The notes: a model not told the origin generated them from the letters alone. Counted from the stretch's first letter, positions 1 through 9,746 are shown. The stretch: 64,000 nt of DNA from Arthrinium phaeospermum (GCA_006503535.1 QYRS01000003.1:4216001-4280000), one strand, 5' to 3'. Numbers and translations are program-made.

Positions 1-2
1 CC

Positions 3-370
3 TTCTTCGACGAGAAGAAGGCCGACAGGATCTTTCCCTTACACTTGGCCAAGCGGCGGCCCGGCAAGGGTGGGAGGCCCAAGCAGTCAACGCGGCAGCA
101 GCAGGAGAAGAGGAAACGCGAGGTGGAACAGGCGCGTAAGAACCATCGCCCTACGGATGCGGAGCTGCGTGAGAGGCGGCGCGCCGAAGCGGAGTCTAAA
201 GAGCAGCAGCAGCAGCAGCAGCAGCAGAGAAACAGCAGCGACATAAACAACAGGAGAAGCACAAGCAACAGGAGAAACAAGAGCAACGGCAGCAGAAGAA
301 GCGCGAGCTGCCCGTGGAACGCCCGGCGCGAGCTTCTAAGCGAATCAAGGCCCAGAAGGCCGGCGGTTAA
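3..370 (+). CDS. C-terminal end of a Gln/Lys/Arg-rich protein (5' partial, frame break)
   Basis: The open frame runs in from the window edge, so only the last ~120 residues are visible. It is very basic and hydrophilic (KRRPGKGGRPKQSTRQQQEKR) and contains a (CAG)8 polyglutamine run at 204-227. After the run the same frame becomes a Ser/Arg/Asn-rich stretch. The frame one base back gives a far more natural continuation (EKQQRHKQQEKHKQQEKQEQ, ending RIKAQKAGG and TAA at 368-370). That implies one missing G next to the CAG run, or a real frameshift. I do not recognise the family; such tails occur in fungal nuclear proteins and at transposase ends. No function is assigned. Confidence 0.4.
204..227 (+). 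repeat. (CAG)8 trinucleotide repeat inside coding sequence
   Basis: Eight perfect CAG units encode polyglutamine in the 5'-partial gene. The reading frame appears to slip by one base immediately after it. Confidence 0.9.
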
Positions 371-680
371 GGGACAAGCACTGATGGCTTGCTTGGCGTG
401 GTTGAGTGCATTATGCGATGTGTCTGCAAATGTCAAGACCCACCATATTCCATACCATCCGCACTGCATGTACGATAATCAGCGACATATGAATATTATA
501 TAGTATTTGTTATATGAAGTTCACGGAGTGCTCAATGGCAATGCTGTTTCGCGAAACTCGCCGGCGATGACGTCACGTGCGATCCGCGCCAGGGCTCCAC
601 AACTGCGTGATGGGTCGCATCATCAGATCGAATTGATCGCAAACCCCTATGTCAACATCAAGTCTAACCGGGGTTCGAGA

Positions 681-1666
681 ATGGCAAAAGCAAAGCCAAA
701 TCTTCTGCTATGCTTTGACGCATTCGGCACCTTATTCAGACCAAAACATACAGTCGCCTTGCAATATGCCGAAGCTGCGCGACAATGTGGCTTCACAGGC
801 TTTACGGACAGTGAACTTCAATCGACCCTGAAGGCGGCAATCAAGGGCGAGTCAAAACAGAACCCCAACTACGGCAAGGCGACAGGACTCGGCGCAACCA
901 AGTGGTGGACCAATGTACGTCCTCTGTTCAACCCCAATCGCCTTTGTGCGACCAGCCAGGACGCTTGCCTGTTGACACCGAGCTGCAGGTAATCCATAAC
1001 ACCTTCACACCACTGAGCCAGGATGGCCAAGCCCTGCCCACGGATCTAGCCCCCAAACTCCTGCACCGCTTCGCGTCCAAAGAAGGCTACGATGTCGAGG
1101 CCGGTTTGGTCTCTACCTTGCGGGCGCTGAAACAGCAGCAAGGCAGCCCCGAACGGCGGTTCGGCAGGATCGTCGTCGGTGTCGTGACCAACTCCGACGA
1201 CCGCGTCCCCAGCATCCTTTCATCATTTGGCCTCAACGTCAGCCCCTTGCGCTACGGCAGCCAGACCGACGAACCTGCCGTCGTTTCCAGGCGCGACTAC
1301 GACATCGACTTCCACTGCATTTCGTACGACGTCGGCGTCGAGAAGCCGGACAAGCGCATCTTCGAGTCGGCTGAGCACATGCTGGCTCAGGTCGTCGCCG
1401 TTCAGGACGGCAAGAGTCTGGCGGAAACCGAGGCGTGTCTCGAGACGTGGGAGAAGGTGTACGTCGGCGACGAGCACGCCAAGGATGTCGTCGGGGCCAC
1501 GAATGCGGGCTGGGACCCGGTACTGCTCGACGCGGACGGGGCTTTTGAGGATATCCCTAAACTAGCGGACCTCCAGGGTCCAACTCTGGCTGATTCGTTC
1601 CTAGGCCATTCCGTGGTAAAGGTGGTTTCGATTCGTGAGCTGGTTAGGTGGCTTACAGGGCAGTAG
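681..1666 (+). CDS. HAD-superfamily hydrolase (HDHD3-like)
   Basis: Two exons, 681-914 and 989-1666, separated by a 74-base GTACGT...CAG intron in phase 0, give a 303-aa protein. All four HAD motifs are visible: motif I FDAFGTL (nucleophile Asp13, DxxGT type), motif II VVTNSDD, motif III Lys in GVEKPDKRIF, and motif IV VYVGDEHAKDVVGA. The cap lies between motifs I and II. The layout fits the fungal HDHD3/haloacid dehalogenase-like phosphatase group, soluble and probably acting on a small phosphorylated metabolite; the substrate cannot be read from sequence. ATG 681 was chosen because it places motif I at the usual distance from the N-terminus. Upstream in-frame residues look non-coding. Confidence 0.88.
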
Positions 1667-2590
1667 TGAGCTCAAAGACCTTTCAGCCAACCCCGCCCGT
1701 AAGCATCTAATCTGGCGTATTGGGTTCCGTCTGGTTCACAGCTGGTCAGCGACAAGAATTGCCAAATGACACCGCCCCCTCAATGTGAGATGAGGATACT
1801 TTTGATTTATCTGAATTTTCTTCATAGATCTGATCTTTAGGGCTGAGGGGTGGCTTCCGATATACATACATTAGCGGCCCATTTTCTCTAAAAATAGACG
1901 GCCGGGCTGGTTGGCGGGGTTGCGGGGGCGGCTGAGCCTGCTAGGGCCAGCATGCTGGGGCGACCGCCCAGAAGACCGCCCAGCGGCTCAGCCTACGCCT
2001 AGCACAGCAAAAGTAACGCCAACAAAACCCCAGACTTAGTACAAGCACGTTTCCCACGTTCGCATGATGGTCGAACAGACAACAATGGTTTTCTAAACGA
2101 AAAAGCGAACCAATCCAGACTCGTGTCGATCATCACATCTGTTACCCATGTTTTAATGACAGGAGCCTGTTGTGATGATTCCGGTGTCTTGCCAATGTCC
2201 TTTACCTGCGCACGCTCCTAGATAGGGCTGTGTAGTCCGCCTACTTATTAGCATGCAACCCCTGTAATATGCAGGCCCAGATGTCGAAACACCAACAGTA
2301 AGCAGGCATCAGGCATCCCCTAACCCCCACCTTGTTGCCTGTCAGCCAGCCTGTGCCACCATACCTGAATCCTTCAAATGGTTCGCGTCTCCCAACCTCG
2401 TTTCATGTCGGACAGAGGGCAGCCATTTCAATCATTTCCTCTCATCCTCTGCCAGCACGCGCGACCAAGGAACTTTCACTGCTAATCTTCTGGCTCGCGC
2501 GAGACCGCCACTTACACGGTTTTCTCCTTCAGCCAACCACGACCTGTCGGTACCTCAAGACGAGCCGAAAAGAGCACAAGCAAAGGCAAT
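1667..2590. other. Intergenic region
   Basis: No convincing coding frame. It holds the 3' region of the HAD gene and the promoter of the following membrane-protein gene. A pyrimidine-rich stretch precedes the ATG at 2591. Confidence 0.6.
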
Positions 2591-3435
2591 ATGTCGAAAT
2601 ACTTCAGCCTCAAGTCGCAGCCCGTCGACAACGACATCATCCCCGCCGACGTCGAGGATGCGCCACCGCCCCAACGACAGCCGTCCTCCGCCGGCCGCGG
2701 CATGCCCCGAAACGTCCGCACCATCCAAGACTACCCGACCTCGGGCAGTCTCCCGCCGCGACCCGCCGGCCAGGGCGTCGCCTGGCAGCAGCGCAACTGC
2801 CCCAACGCGCGCTTCTGCTGGCCCTTTGACTGGTCCTCCTGGACCCTCGACACGGGCGGCGACGGGCCCGCCCTCATGCGCCGGCTCTGCATGTGGGTCA
2901 CGCTCGCGACGCGGACGGCGCTGGCCGTCTTCTCGCTCATTTTCTTGTTCGTCGGGTTCGCGGTCGGCGAGTTCGTCGTCCACGCCGTTCTCGACGTGCT
3001 GGGCTTCTTCTTTATTGCTTGGTGCCTTGCGCGCATCGGGGACGCGGTGGGGGAGCGGCGGGTTATGGGGAGGTTGGTGGTAAGTTGTTCCTTTTTCTCC
3101 TGTCTTTGGTCGCAAACAGCACAGCTTCATTTATTTGAGGGGAAACATGGAAAGGGTGAAGGCTGACGGGATATCACAGGGACGGTGGCATTTCGATCTG
3201 TTCTTGCTCGGCTCGGCGGCCGTCCATATCGTCATGATCGCCACCGTGTTCATCTACAAGTCCAGGCTAGGCTTTCTGACCAGCTGGTACGGAATGTGAG
3301 TACTTGCCCTCGTTCCATGTCCACGTTCTTTTCTGGACAGTAACCTCTGATACTGACCGGTCCTTTAGGTGGATCTTGATATTCGCTGTGGCTTGGATCG
3401 CGGGTTGGGCGCCGGAAGGAGACTCATATGTCTAG
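2591..3435 (+). CDS. Small multi-pass membrane protein, conserved fungal type
   Basis: Three exons (2591-3079, 3180-3295, 3369-3435) join in phase through GTAAGT...CAG and GTGAGT...TAG introns and encode about 223 aa. A Pro-rich soluble N-terminal ~95 residues (PPPQRQPSSAGRGMPR) is followed by four hydrophobic segments: MWVTLATRTALAVFSLIFLF, FVVHAVLDVLGFFFIAWCLA, the FDLFLLGSAAVHIVMIATVF stretch in exon 2, and WILIFAVAWIAGWAP in exon 3. The last exon codes for only 22 residues. No catalytic motif is visible, so this is a membrane protein of unknown role. The intron phases and the hydrophobic pattern across all three exons support the model. Confidence 0.75.
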
Positions 3436-3649
3436 GCATGAGCCCCAAAAGTTCTGGCTTCAGATATTATGTGAGATATAGCGATGTTGCTTATCAAGTG
3501 TGTCTAGGTCACTTTATATTATTGGCTTGAGTACCAGACTAAAAGTGATTCTCGAATCTACCATAAGGAAAATGACTCGGTTGGGTTGGTTTGGTTGATT
3601 GCGGATACGAGTCTGAATGTCGTTCCCACCCTTGAGTATCTATCAATGT

Positions 3650-5233
3650 TTATTTACTGCTGTTACTATGACTTAACCCCACTGCATGTCCTAGTTTCGG
3701 ATTACCCTTTATGTTTATTGGGTAGGGTAACTTGTGAACTGTGCTGATCGTGCCTTTTGGTACCCAGAAGTCGCCGTGTGGTGTGCGGAATGTCACGGGG
3801 TGAAGATTCGGCCGGTCCAACTCATGTGCCACCTGCATCACTTGCTGGTACACGTCAAAGTAGGACTCCGGTTGGGATCGGGGCGGCCTCGGGTGACCCT
3901 CCCCCGTCAGGAGCGATCTCCATTTGGGATCGTACCGGTCGAGCCCTCTCCCCAGGTTTCTGTAGACGGTGAAGCGAACATGGAGCTCGAGCCCGCGGAC
4001 CTCGAGGCTCCGCTCCAAGTCACAGTGGCAGACCTTGCAGGAGTGAAGGTCGCCCAGCCTGCCCCCATCACTGTCCCAGCTGACGTTCTCGGCTTGTTTG
4101 CCATGCTGATGTAGAGAGAACAGGCGGGTGCCATGTCGATAATGTTCATCGACGATCTGTTTCTGTTTCTCGGATAAACGCTCTGTATGGCGTATGTGCG
4201 CCGAGGCCCTAGGCCAGACATCCTGACCGGGTCGTAACATAACCTGAGTGAGCGACACGGTGATGTGGGGACACATGGTGATGACCAGATCCTCCGGGTC
4301 CGCGTTGTACAGGCAGACCACGTAACTGATCTCTTGCTTTTGGAGATATTCCACCGAGAAGTACAGCTCACTTGACCATCGGCAGATGGGGCTATTGGGG
4401 ATCAGAGATTCGACCGTGCCGCTGCAGCTAAATGGCGGAACAAAGGATGAGATAGTTGCCCAGCCCTGCTCCTCGATGGTGCGACATGTGGAATGTACGT
4501 GGTAAAAAGCAAGGTGATAGGGCATAGCTGGATGTATGGGCGCCAGGGTCCCAAAGGATGCCATATCGAATGGCACAGAAGTTGGCCACGAGAGTTTGGG
4601 GTCGCCGCTTTCTATATACAACGAAGTATCGCCAGGAAGCCGCCCCGGGTAGTAGGGTACGTCAGGGACAGCGGTGCTAATGGATGAGTACGGTGGTGGT
4701 GATTCCTTTTCATGCTCCTCGGAATATTGCAGAGTACCTTCCTTGGCACCGACTGACGAGGTATTGTCCACTACTGTGCTGTTTCGATTAAAGGCGACGC
4801 TGCGTGACAGAAACTTGGGGAGCTTGGACGGTACGGACCGCATGAAAGCGAGGCGACCTGGCGTCTTGTGTTGCGTGTCAGGCTTTTCAGCCTGTTCCGC
4901 GCCAGAGTTGTCATTCCGCTCTGCGGCAGGTTTGTGAGGTTGTTCCGCAACAGGCTTGTCAACATCGTTCGTGGCAGGCTTGTAAAGCTGTCCCATGGCA
5001 GGATCTTCGCCCTGTTCGACAATGCACAATCGTCCCCCATCCTGTAACAACTTCATCGGCGCATTTGGTGGAAGCAGTGGGTTGTAGAACATTGATGGCT
5101 GCTTATGGGTATCGCAACCCCTGGCGGTTTGGCTGGCACAAGCCATATGGCCGTACCACTTTTGATTTGAACCAGTTGGCCGCGAGTCAGCATGCTGTGA
5201 CGGCTGATGACGGCTGGCTTGTGATGAGGACAT
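3650..5233 (-). CDS. Unrecognised 527-aa protein
   Basis: A single uninterrupted frame starting at ATG 5233. Residues ~75-125 contain an imperfect Lys-Pro repeat (KPATNDVDKPVAEQPHKPAA) of low complexity. The C-terminal ~330 residues look folded, with many aromatic residues and a CKVCHCDLE cysteine cluster near residue 410. No signal peptide or membrane helix is evident. I do not recognise the family and assign no function. The length of the frame and its non-repetitive C-terminal half argue that it is real. Confidence 0.55.
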   Translation of the reverse strand: MSSSQASRHQPSQHADSRPTGSNQKWYGHMACASQTARGCDTHKQPSMFYNPLLPPNAPMKLLQDGGRLCIVEQGEDPAMGQLYKPATNDVDKPVAEQPHKPAAERNDNSGAEQAEKPDTQHKTPGRLAFMRSVPSKLPKFLSRSVAFNRNSTVVDNTSSVGAKEGTLQYSEEHEKESPPPYSSISTAVPDVPYYPGRLPGDTSLYIESGDPKLSWPTSVPFDMASFGTLAPIHPAMPYHLAFYHVHSTCRTIEEQGWATISSFVPPFSCSGTVESLIPNSPICRWSSELYFSVEYLQKQEISYVVCLYNADPEDLVITMCPHITVSLTQVMLRPGQDVWPRASAHIRHTERLSEKQKQIVDEHYRHGTRLFSLHQHGKQAENVSWDSDGGRLGDLHSCKVCHCDLERSLEVRGLELHVRFTVYRNLGRGLDRYDPKWRSLLTGEGHPRPPRSQPESYFDVYQQVMQVAHELDRPNLHPVTFRTPHGDFWVPKGTISTVHKLPYPINIKGNPKLGHAVGLSHSNSSK

Positions 5234-5905
5234 GGCGATGGTGTTCCCCGGAGAATGTTTGCGCTTGGTTGAAGGCGATAGGAACCTTTCGCGTGCAGCA
5301 TGGGAATTTTTGGGAGTTGGGGAAAAGAATCCAGTAGTAAGCCGAACGTATCTAAAACTGGAGAAAAGAAAACTTTTTTCTTCTTCATTTTCTTTTTACA
5401 TATAGTTTGAGCAGTGTTGGTTCGAACCGAAGAAGACAAAGTTTCCTTTTATGCGTCGTTGAGGTGCACGTACCAGCAAGACTGTAATCTGCTCTATGGG
5501 CTCAGCACACTCATCCAGTAGGTCCCTGTACCCATCAATAGTTAGAGACTTCAGCTGTAGGTGTTCTGGGTAACATGGCGTTACGTGTGGGAAGAATTAA
5601 TGTTTATTTGCTACTTTGGTTTGGCCACGTGGTACATGAGAACGCCTCCAATGTTGACCACGAGAAAACAACCTAGGGGAACCTCAACAGCTTCCGGCGT
5701 CTCCACGGCGTGGGCTAGGAGCTCTCAGACGGCCCAAACAACCTGCGGCTCGATCTTGGAGGCTGCCATCGCACGTTGCGGCGGTACCCACCTGCAGCAT
5801 GACATCCATTATGATTCTGTGATCAAGCTCTTGTGTCTTGGGCATTTTGCCTCGAGTATCCGTCACCCGAGGGTAAGCCTTCGCCAGACCTTGGGTTTCC
5901 TTAAT
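5234..5905. other. Intergenic edge of the repeat island
   Basis: Frames up to ~130 codons exist on both strands but none resembles a protein. The sequence leads into the inverted spacer repeat at 5906. Confidence 0.5.
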
Positions 5906-5998
5906 GGTGTGACGATACCGTATCACAATTCTTCGATGGTTAATAATGGGCGGGTATGATGGTTATCGATAGCTAAATAAGAGAAAGAAAAGGCGGGG
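5906..5998 (+). repeat. Inverted spacer repeat, mutated arm (pairs with 7809-7897)
   Basis: About 90 bases match the reverse complement of 7809-7897. Both arms lie directly 3' of a coiled-coil-family reading frame. Differences are mostly transitions; on this arm five of six clear ones are CpA to TpA (or TpG to TpA), the RIP context. Confidence 0.8.
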
Positions 5999-6009
5999 AA
6001 AGGTTCGGG

Positions 6010-6453
6010 CTACTGCTTCTTGGCCTTTGCCTCGGACGGGGGCTCGGGCTCGGACCGGGGCGGGACAGAGCGCTTTTTCTGCTGCCGGATTATTTCTTCC
6101 AGCCGCGCGATCTGCTCTTGCTGCTGCCCGTGCTGGTCCTTGACCTCATCCAGCTCATGCTGGATCCTCTCGTTAGAGGTCTTGGGACCCTCGACCAAAA
6201 GGTTTCAAAGGACGCCCCGGCGTCCCCACGGAAAAACGACATCCAACAAGAGTGCAGCCACAACTGCGACATACTGTTGGAGCGTCCCCGAGATATTATA
6301 CTGGTACTGCCACCAGGAGGGCGATCCGGCGGGGCCGACCGGAGCCTCTCCCATAGGAGTGGCCGTGATGGTGACGGTCGCGGGGGTGATGGTGATGGTG
6401 GCGGGTGTGGGGTTGACGGTGATGTACACCGGAACAACGTGCGAGAGGCTCAT
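6010..6453 (-). pseudogene. Copy 1 of repeated membrane/coiled-coil gene family, broken by TGA
   Basis: Read on the minus strand from ATG 6453, the frame gives a Thr/Pro-rich head (HVVPVYITVNPTPATITITP), a conserved SPSWWQYQYN block and a hydrophobic segment (LQQYVAVVAALLLDVVF). An in-frame TGA follows at 6207-6205. The same frame then continues as a coiled coil (IQHELDEVKDQHGQQQEQIA, RLEEIIRQQKKR) to a natural stop at 6010. Copy C (8345-8670) has an Arg CGA codon where copy 1 has TGA, so the stop is most simply a C-to-T mutation. The family is unrecognised: an extracellular or lumenal Thr-rich head, one membrane helix and a coiled-coil tail. It is probably a decayed copy. Confidence 0.6.
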
Positions 6454-6456
6454 GTT

Positions 6457-6518
6457 GTCTGTCTGTCTGTCCGTCCGTCTGTCTGTCTGTCCGTCCGTCC
6501 GTCTGTCCGTCCGTCCGT

Positions 6519-6550
<32 letters not shown>
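6457..6550. repeat. Tetranucleotide microsatellite (GTCT/GTCC/GGCT)
   Basis: A 94-base run of GTCT and GTCC units passes into seven or more GGCT units. It begins three bases upstream of the minus-strand ATG (6453) of copy 1, so it would form that gene's entire proximal leader. Confidence 0.95.
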
Positions 6551-6552
<2 letters not shown>

Positions 6553-6834
6553 ATTTTGCTAGAGGGCTCAAAATCGATTTTCTTTATTGTTTCGTTTAGT
6601 TCTTTATTTGTTCCGATTCCTTTTTGACTTGTTTCCCCCGGTTCTTGATTCGTTTTGTTGGGTTCTTATTGGGCGTGCTTAGCAGTTCGCTGGTTGGTTA
6701 CCCATTGGTAGTATGTGATCGATAGGTTGTTCTCGATCTTTCATTCCGAAGGGTACTGGAGGTACCGAGTGATGTCCCCCGGAAGATGTGTTGGTGTGGT
6801 AGTATAAGAGGCGTGACGATGACGATGAGGAACG

Positions 6835-7302
6835 CTATGGTGGCCTGTTGCTTGTGCGAGTGCGTGCGAGTGCTTGCGTGCGTATGGCGGTGGCGGAGGA
6901 GGTGCCGTTGTTGTTGACACCTTTTCCAGAGTTCCTGGGCCGCGCAGCCAGAACTTGGTCGAGTGCGGCATCGACCCCAGAGCCCGAGGGGTTTCCTGTT
7001 GTGTCGCTGGTGCGTGTGTTCTCTGGGTTCAATTGATTGGTGTTTGCTCGCTCGCTCGCTCGTGCGCAGAGTGTCTCTTGAACCTCGTGTTCACCAAGTA
7101 ATGGAGGGAAAAGAGGCGTCGTTGTAGACACAACCTGCCCGGAAGACATTTGCGATGTTGCTTCCTCGGCATTGACCAAACCATGCAATTCAGTCCGTGA
7201 CTCCATTGTGGAAATGCAGCTTCCACAAATTCCTTCCGTATTGTTCAGTATTGCTCCAATGGAATAATCGTTTATTCCGCTGAATAATATCTGTTTGCCC
7301 AA
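6835..7302 (-). CDS. Hypothetical 155-aa protein in the repeat island
   Basis: An open minus-strand frame with mixed composition in its first ~65 residues (QILFSGINDYSIGAILNNTE) and a Ser/Thr/Asn-rich tail. No recognised domain. It overlaps, in another frame, the end of a hydrophobic minus-strand frame at 7272-7502, so one or both may be spurious or parts of one broken gene. Included because no better explanation covers this stretch. Confidence 0.2.
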   Translation of the reverse strand: MGKQILFSGINDYSIGAILNNTEGICGSCISTMESRTELHGLVNAEEATSQMSSGQVVSTTTPLFPPLLGEHEVQETLCARASERANTNQLNPENTRTSDTTGNPSGSGVDAALDQVLAARPRNSGKGVNNNGTSSATAIRTQALARTRTSNRPP

Positions 7303-7308
7303 CCTGAC

Positions 7309-7790
7309 TTGTTGATTATCCCGAAATACCCCACATCAACGTCAATACAGAGGGCCAGAATTGATACCGGCAGCAGCAGCACCACCAGAAGGCCTAGCAA
7401 TGGCAGAAGCGTCAACATCAGCAAAACGATGGCGCTCCGCTGCTGCCGAACCCTAACAAATACCCGCTTACGACCGGACGCGTCCTGGCCTGAATCTGTC
7501 AAGAAGCAACTTGAGGCGATCCAGCAGCCTGTCGCCCCTGTTCTCTCTTATTTGGCCACCCATTATCATCCTACTTGGTTATCATCTAAGACATGTGATG
7601 CGGAGCAGCTGGACGAGATTAAGCAGAACCACCAGCAGATGATCGTGCTGCGCGAGCAGCAACAGCACCTCGAGCAGCAGAAGCAAGAGCGGATCGCGCA
7701 GCTGGAAACCCGAGTCTAGCAGTTGCAGCCTCCAAACCTGAACGACATCCCGCTCGACACCTACCGCACCCAGGAGGGCACCCAGGAGTA
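7309..7790 (+). pseudogene. Copy A of the membrane/coiled-coil family, broken by TAG
   Basis: The 3' half of this plus-strand frame encodes the family's coiled coil (REQQQHLEQQKQERIAQLE), closely matching copy B (HLEQQQQERIEQL). The frame hits TAG at 7717-7719 and then stays open as a plausible Pro/Thr-rich tail (QLQPPNLNDIPLDTYRTQ) to a stop at ~7790. The stop sits where a CAG Gln codon would fit a Q-rich repeat (TAG CAG TTG CAG), a C-to-T change in CpA context. The 5' half (7309-7570) does not show the conserved SWWQYQYN block. Treated as a degenerate copy. Confidence 0.4.
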
Positions 7791-7808
7791 GCCCGAGCCA
7801 CCACCACC

Positions 7809-7897
7809 CTTTTTTCTCTCTCTTAATTGGCCATCGGTAACCATCATACCCGCCCATTGTTAACCATCGAAGAATTGTGATGCGGTGTCGTCACACC
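7809..7897 (-). repeat. Inverted spacer repeat, less mutated arm
   Basis: Reverse complement of 5906-5998. It lies between copy A's 3' end and copy B's ATG at 7898, as a spacer between tandem gene copies. It retains C at the CpA sites where the partner arm carries T. Confidence 0.8.
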
Positions 7898-8554
7898 ATG
7901 GACCTTGCGCACGTTGTTCCGGTGCAAATCACCGTCACCGCCACCACCGTCACCATCACGGCCACTCCTACGGGAGAGACTCCGGTCGGCCCCGCCGGAT
8001 CGCCCTCCTGGTGGCAGTACCAGTATAATGTGTCGGGGGCTTTGCAGCAGTATGTCGCCGTTGTGGCCGCATGCCTGTTGGGTGCTTTTTTCCTGTGGAA
8101 AAAGAACAAGGTCGAGGGCGGCCTGCCCCGATGGGTTAAGGCCACCCCAAAAGCCCTCGGATGGTTGTGCGGTTGGTTTTGCGCCTGGGTTTGGAAGGTC
8201 GTCGTCGGCTTGGCCGACAATATCAAGACGACTTTGGAGAAGCCCGCTCCCGCGGCGCAGCGACAGACGATCCAGCAGCAGCCCGAGGAGATCAAGCAGC
8301 AGCAGCAGCAGCACCTCGAGCAGCAGCAGCAAGAGCGGATCGAGCAGTTGGCTATCAATAAGAGACCCCAGATGTCCCCGCCAGTCGCCCTCCAGGTGGC
8401 AATAACACTACAATGTCTCTGGGGCTTTGCAGCAGTATGTCGCCGTTGTGGCTGCATGCCTGTTGGGTGCCGATTTTCTGTGGCGACGCCGGGTCGTCCT
8501 TCGAAACCTTTGGGTCAAGGATCCGAAGACCCCCGCCGAGAAGATCCAGCATGA
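7898..8554 (+). CDS. Copy B of the membrane/coiled-coil family (least damaged)
   Basis: ATG 7898 aligns with the ATG of copy 1 (MDLAHVV against MSLSHVV). The protein has a Thr-rich head (VPVQITVTATTVTITATPTG), the SPSWWQYQYN block, a membrane helix (LQQYVAVVAACLLGAFFLW), a basic/aromatic segment with a second possible helix (ALGWLCGWFCAWVWKVVVGL) and a Gln-rich coiled coil (residues ~125-155). Beyond about 8345 the frame runs into copy C out of register, so the last ~65 residues are probably not native. A single-pass or hairpin membrane protein with a cytoplasmic coiled coil is plausible. No function is known to me. Confidence 0.5.
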   Translation: MDLAHVVPVQITVTATTVTITATPTGETPVGPAGSPSWWQYQYNVSGALQQYVAVVAACLLGAFFLWKKNKVEGGLPRWVKATPKALGWLCGWFCAWVWKVVVGLADNIKTTLEKPAPAAQRQTIQQQPEEIKQQQQQHLEQQQQERIEQLAINKRPQMSPPVALQVAITLQCLWGFAAVCRRCGCMPVGCRFSVATPGRPSKPLGQGSEDPRREDPA

Positions 8555-8670
8555 GCAGGATGAGATCAAGGACCAGCACCAGCACAGCACCAGCACCAGC
8601 AACAAATCGAGCGCCTGGAAGAAATGATCCGGCAGCAGAAGAAGCGCTCCGACCTGCCCCAGTGCTAGTA
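8345..8670 (+). pseudogene. Copy C of the membrane/coiled-coil family (5' truncated, fused to copy B)
   Basis: Starting inside the end of copy B, DNA similar to the SWWQYQYN region resumes but is scrambled at its 5' side. It then reads cleanly from 8427: LQQYVAVVAACLLGADFLWR followed by WVKDPKTPAEKIQHEQDEIK, the family coiled coil. Here an Arg codon replaces copy 1's TGA. Low-complexity His/Gln/Ser codons end the frame. It is probably a tandem duplicate lacking its N-terminal head. Confidence 0.45.
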
Positions 8671-8689
8671 CTCTCTCCAGTCCAGCCCC

Positions 8690-8933
8690 GCCAGTCCCAA
8701 GTATTGGCAAACAAGTCGACGACCGGACCGCCAGCCTCCCGAGCTGGCACTTTGGGAGTCAGGCTGTGCGTGCTGGGGTAGTTGTCCCAGCAGAGGTCGG
8801 CATATCGAATGGAACGAGCCACGATAGGCTCCGCCGCGATGCGCTCCAGGAGATCGAACGCATTCCCCATGGGCCTCCACAGGGGGTCCTCGAGTACCGG
8901 GGGAGCGCGCCGCCGATACTCGAACCTATGGAA
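8690..8933 (-). pseudogene. Gene fragment (fungal F-box-like internal segment?)
   Basis: The minus strand reads, after an upstream TAG, a protein-like segment (EYRRRAPPVLEDPLWRPMGN followed by AFDLLERIAAEPIVARSIRY) with the amphipathic pattern seen in some fungal F-box/LRR-type proteins. It fades into low-complexity sequence after ~80 residues. No start or complete domain is present. A relic of a larger gene is the best reading; the family call is tentative. Confidence 0.3.
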
Positions 8934-9746
8934 CTAATGGCGTAGGAGACTGTGATGCTTCATTAGGGGCTTAAATAGCTGGTATATGTCCTTGCAGCTC
9001 AGAGCTAGGCTCTCGAATCCTTTTGGCAGAGCAGCAGATATAATTCCTAGCAGTAGCTCGGGGGGCAAATGTGCGAGGCCTAACAAGGTAGCAGAGTTGG
9101 GAGATAGAGACTACATCGTCCCATAGAGTCAGTAGGGTAATGGAGACATATCCCTCGCCTGTGTGATAGTCCTGGCGTTCTGCTGATACGATACAGTCAA
9201 CGGATTTTGGTAGGCGAGTCTGGCAAAGAAAACGTCCCGAGTTCTTCAATACACTTGAAACGTCATCAAATTATAGAAACAATGGGAATGATCCTCATGG
9301 GTCCTTGGTGGAGGTTGAGCTTGATGATATACTGTTGTTGTCTCACGTGCACGCGTTTTGGGGGCTTGCATCATGTCAGCCAACACATCATGGGTCCTTA
9401 GTGGGCCTTCTTGTTTGAATGTTACGGGAATTCAGACGTTGGGTGAATTTCTGTGGGATTCGGTTTGCTACGAATCGGGCTAAAGCCTGCCCACATCTTT
9501 GCCCAAACCAGGAGAAGTATTACTCATTTGTGCCTATGCCACTATGAGCAACAGTACCGCCTCCTACGTCTGTGTGGAGGGCATGTTCGTAGTCAAATGT
9601 CTCCGTAATAGCAAAAGTGTTGCTCCCATGAGATTGAATAATATACAAACGATAAATCTAAAAGGAATAGAAGATTGTCCTTGCTGGACAAGCGTCTACG
9701 AGGAGTAGAAAAATAAAAAGTATTTTCGCGTAGTAGCCTGGAGTCG
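8934..9746. other. Intergenic, island edge
   Basis: Contains only short frames (e.g. 9499-9708) without recognisable domains. Nothing else identified. Confidence 0.5.

Noticed and set aside
6020..6627. Plus-strand frames reading through the tetranucleotide repeat
   Set aside because: Their 'domains' are Ser/Val/Arg-Leu-Ser repeats generated by the microsatellite and antisense of copy 1.
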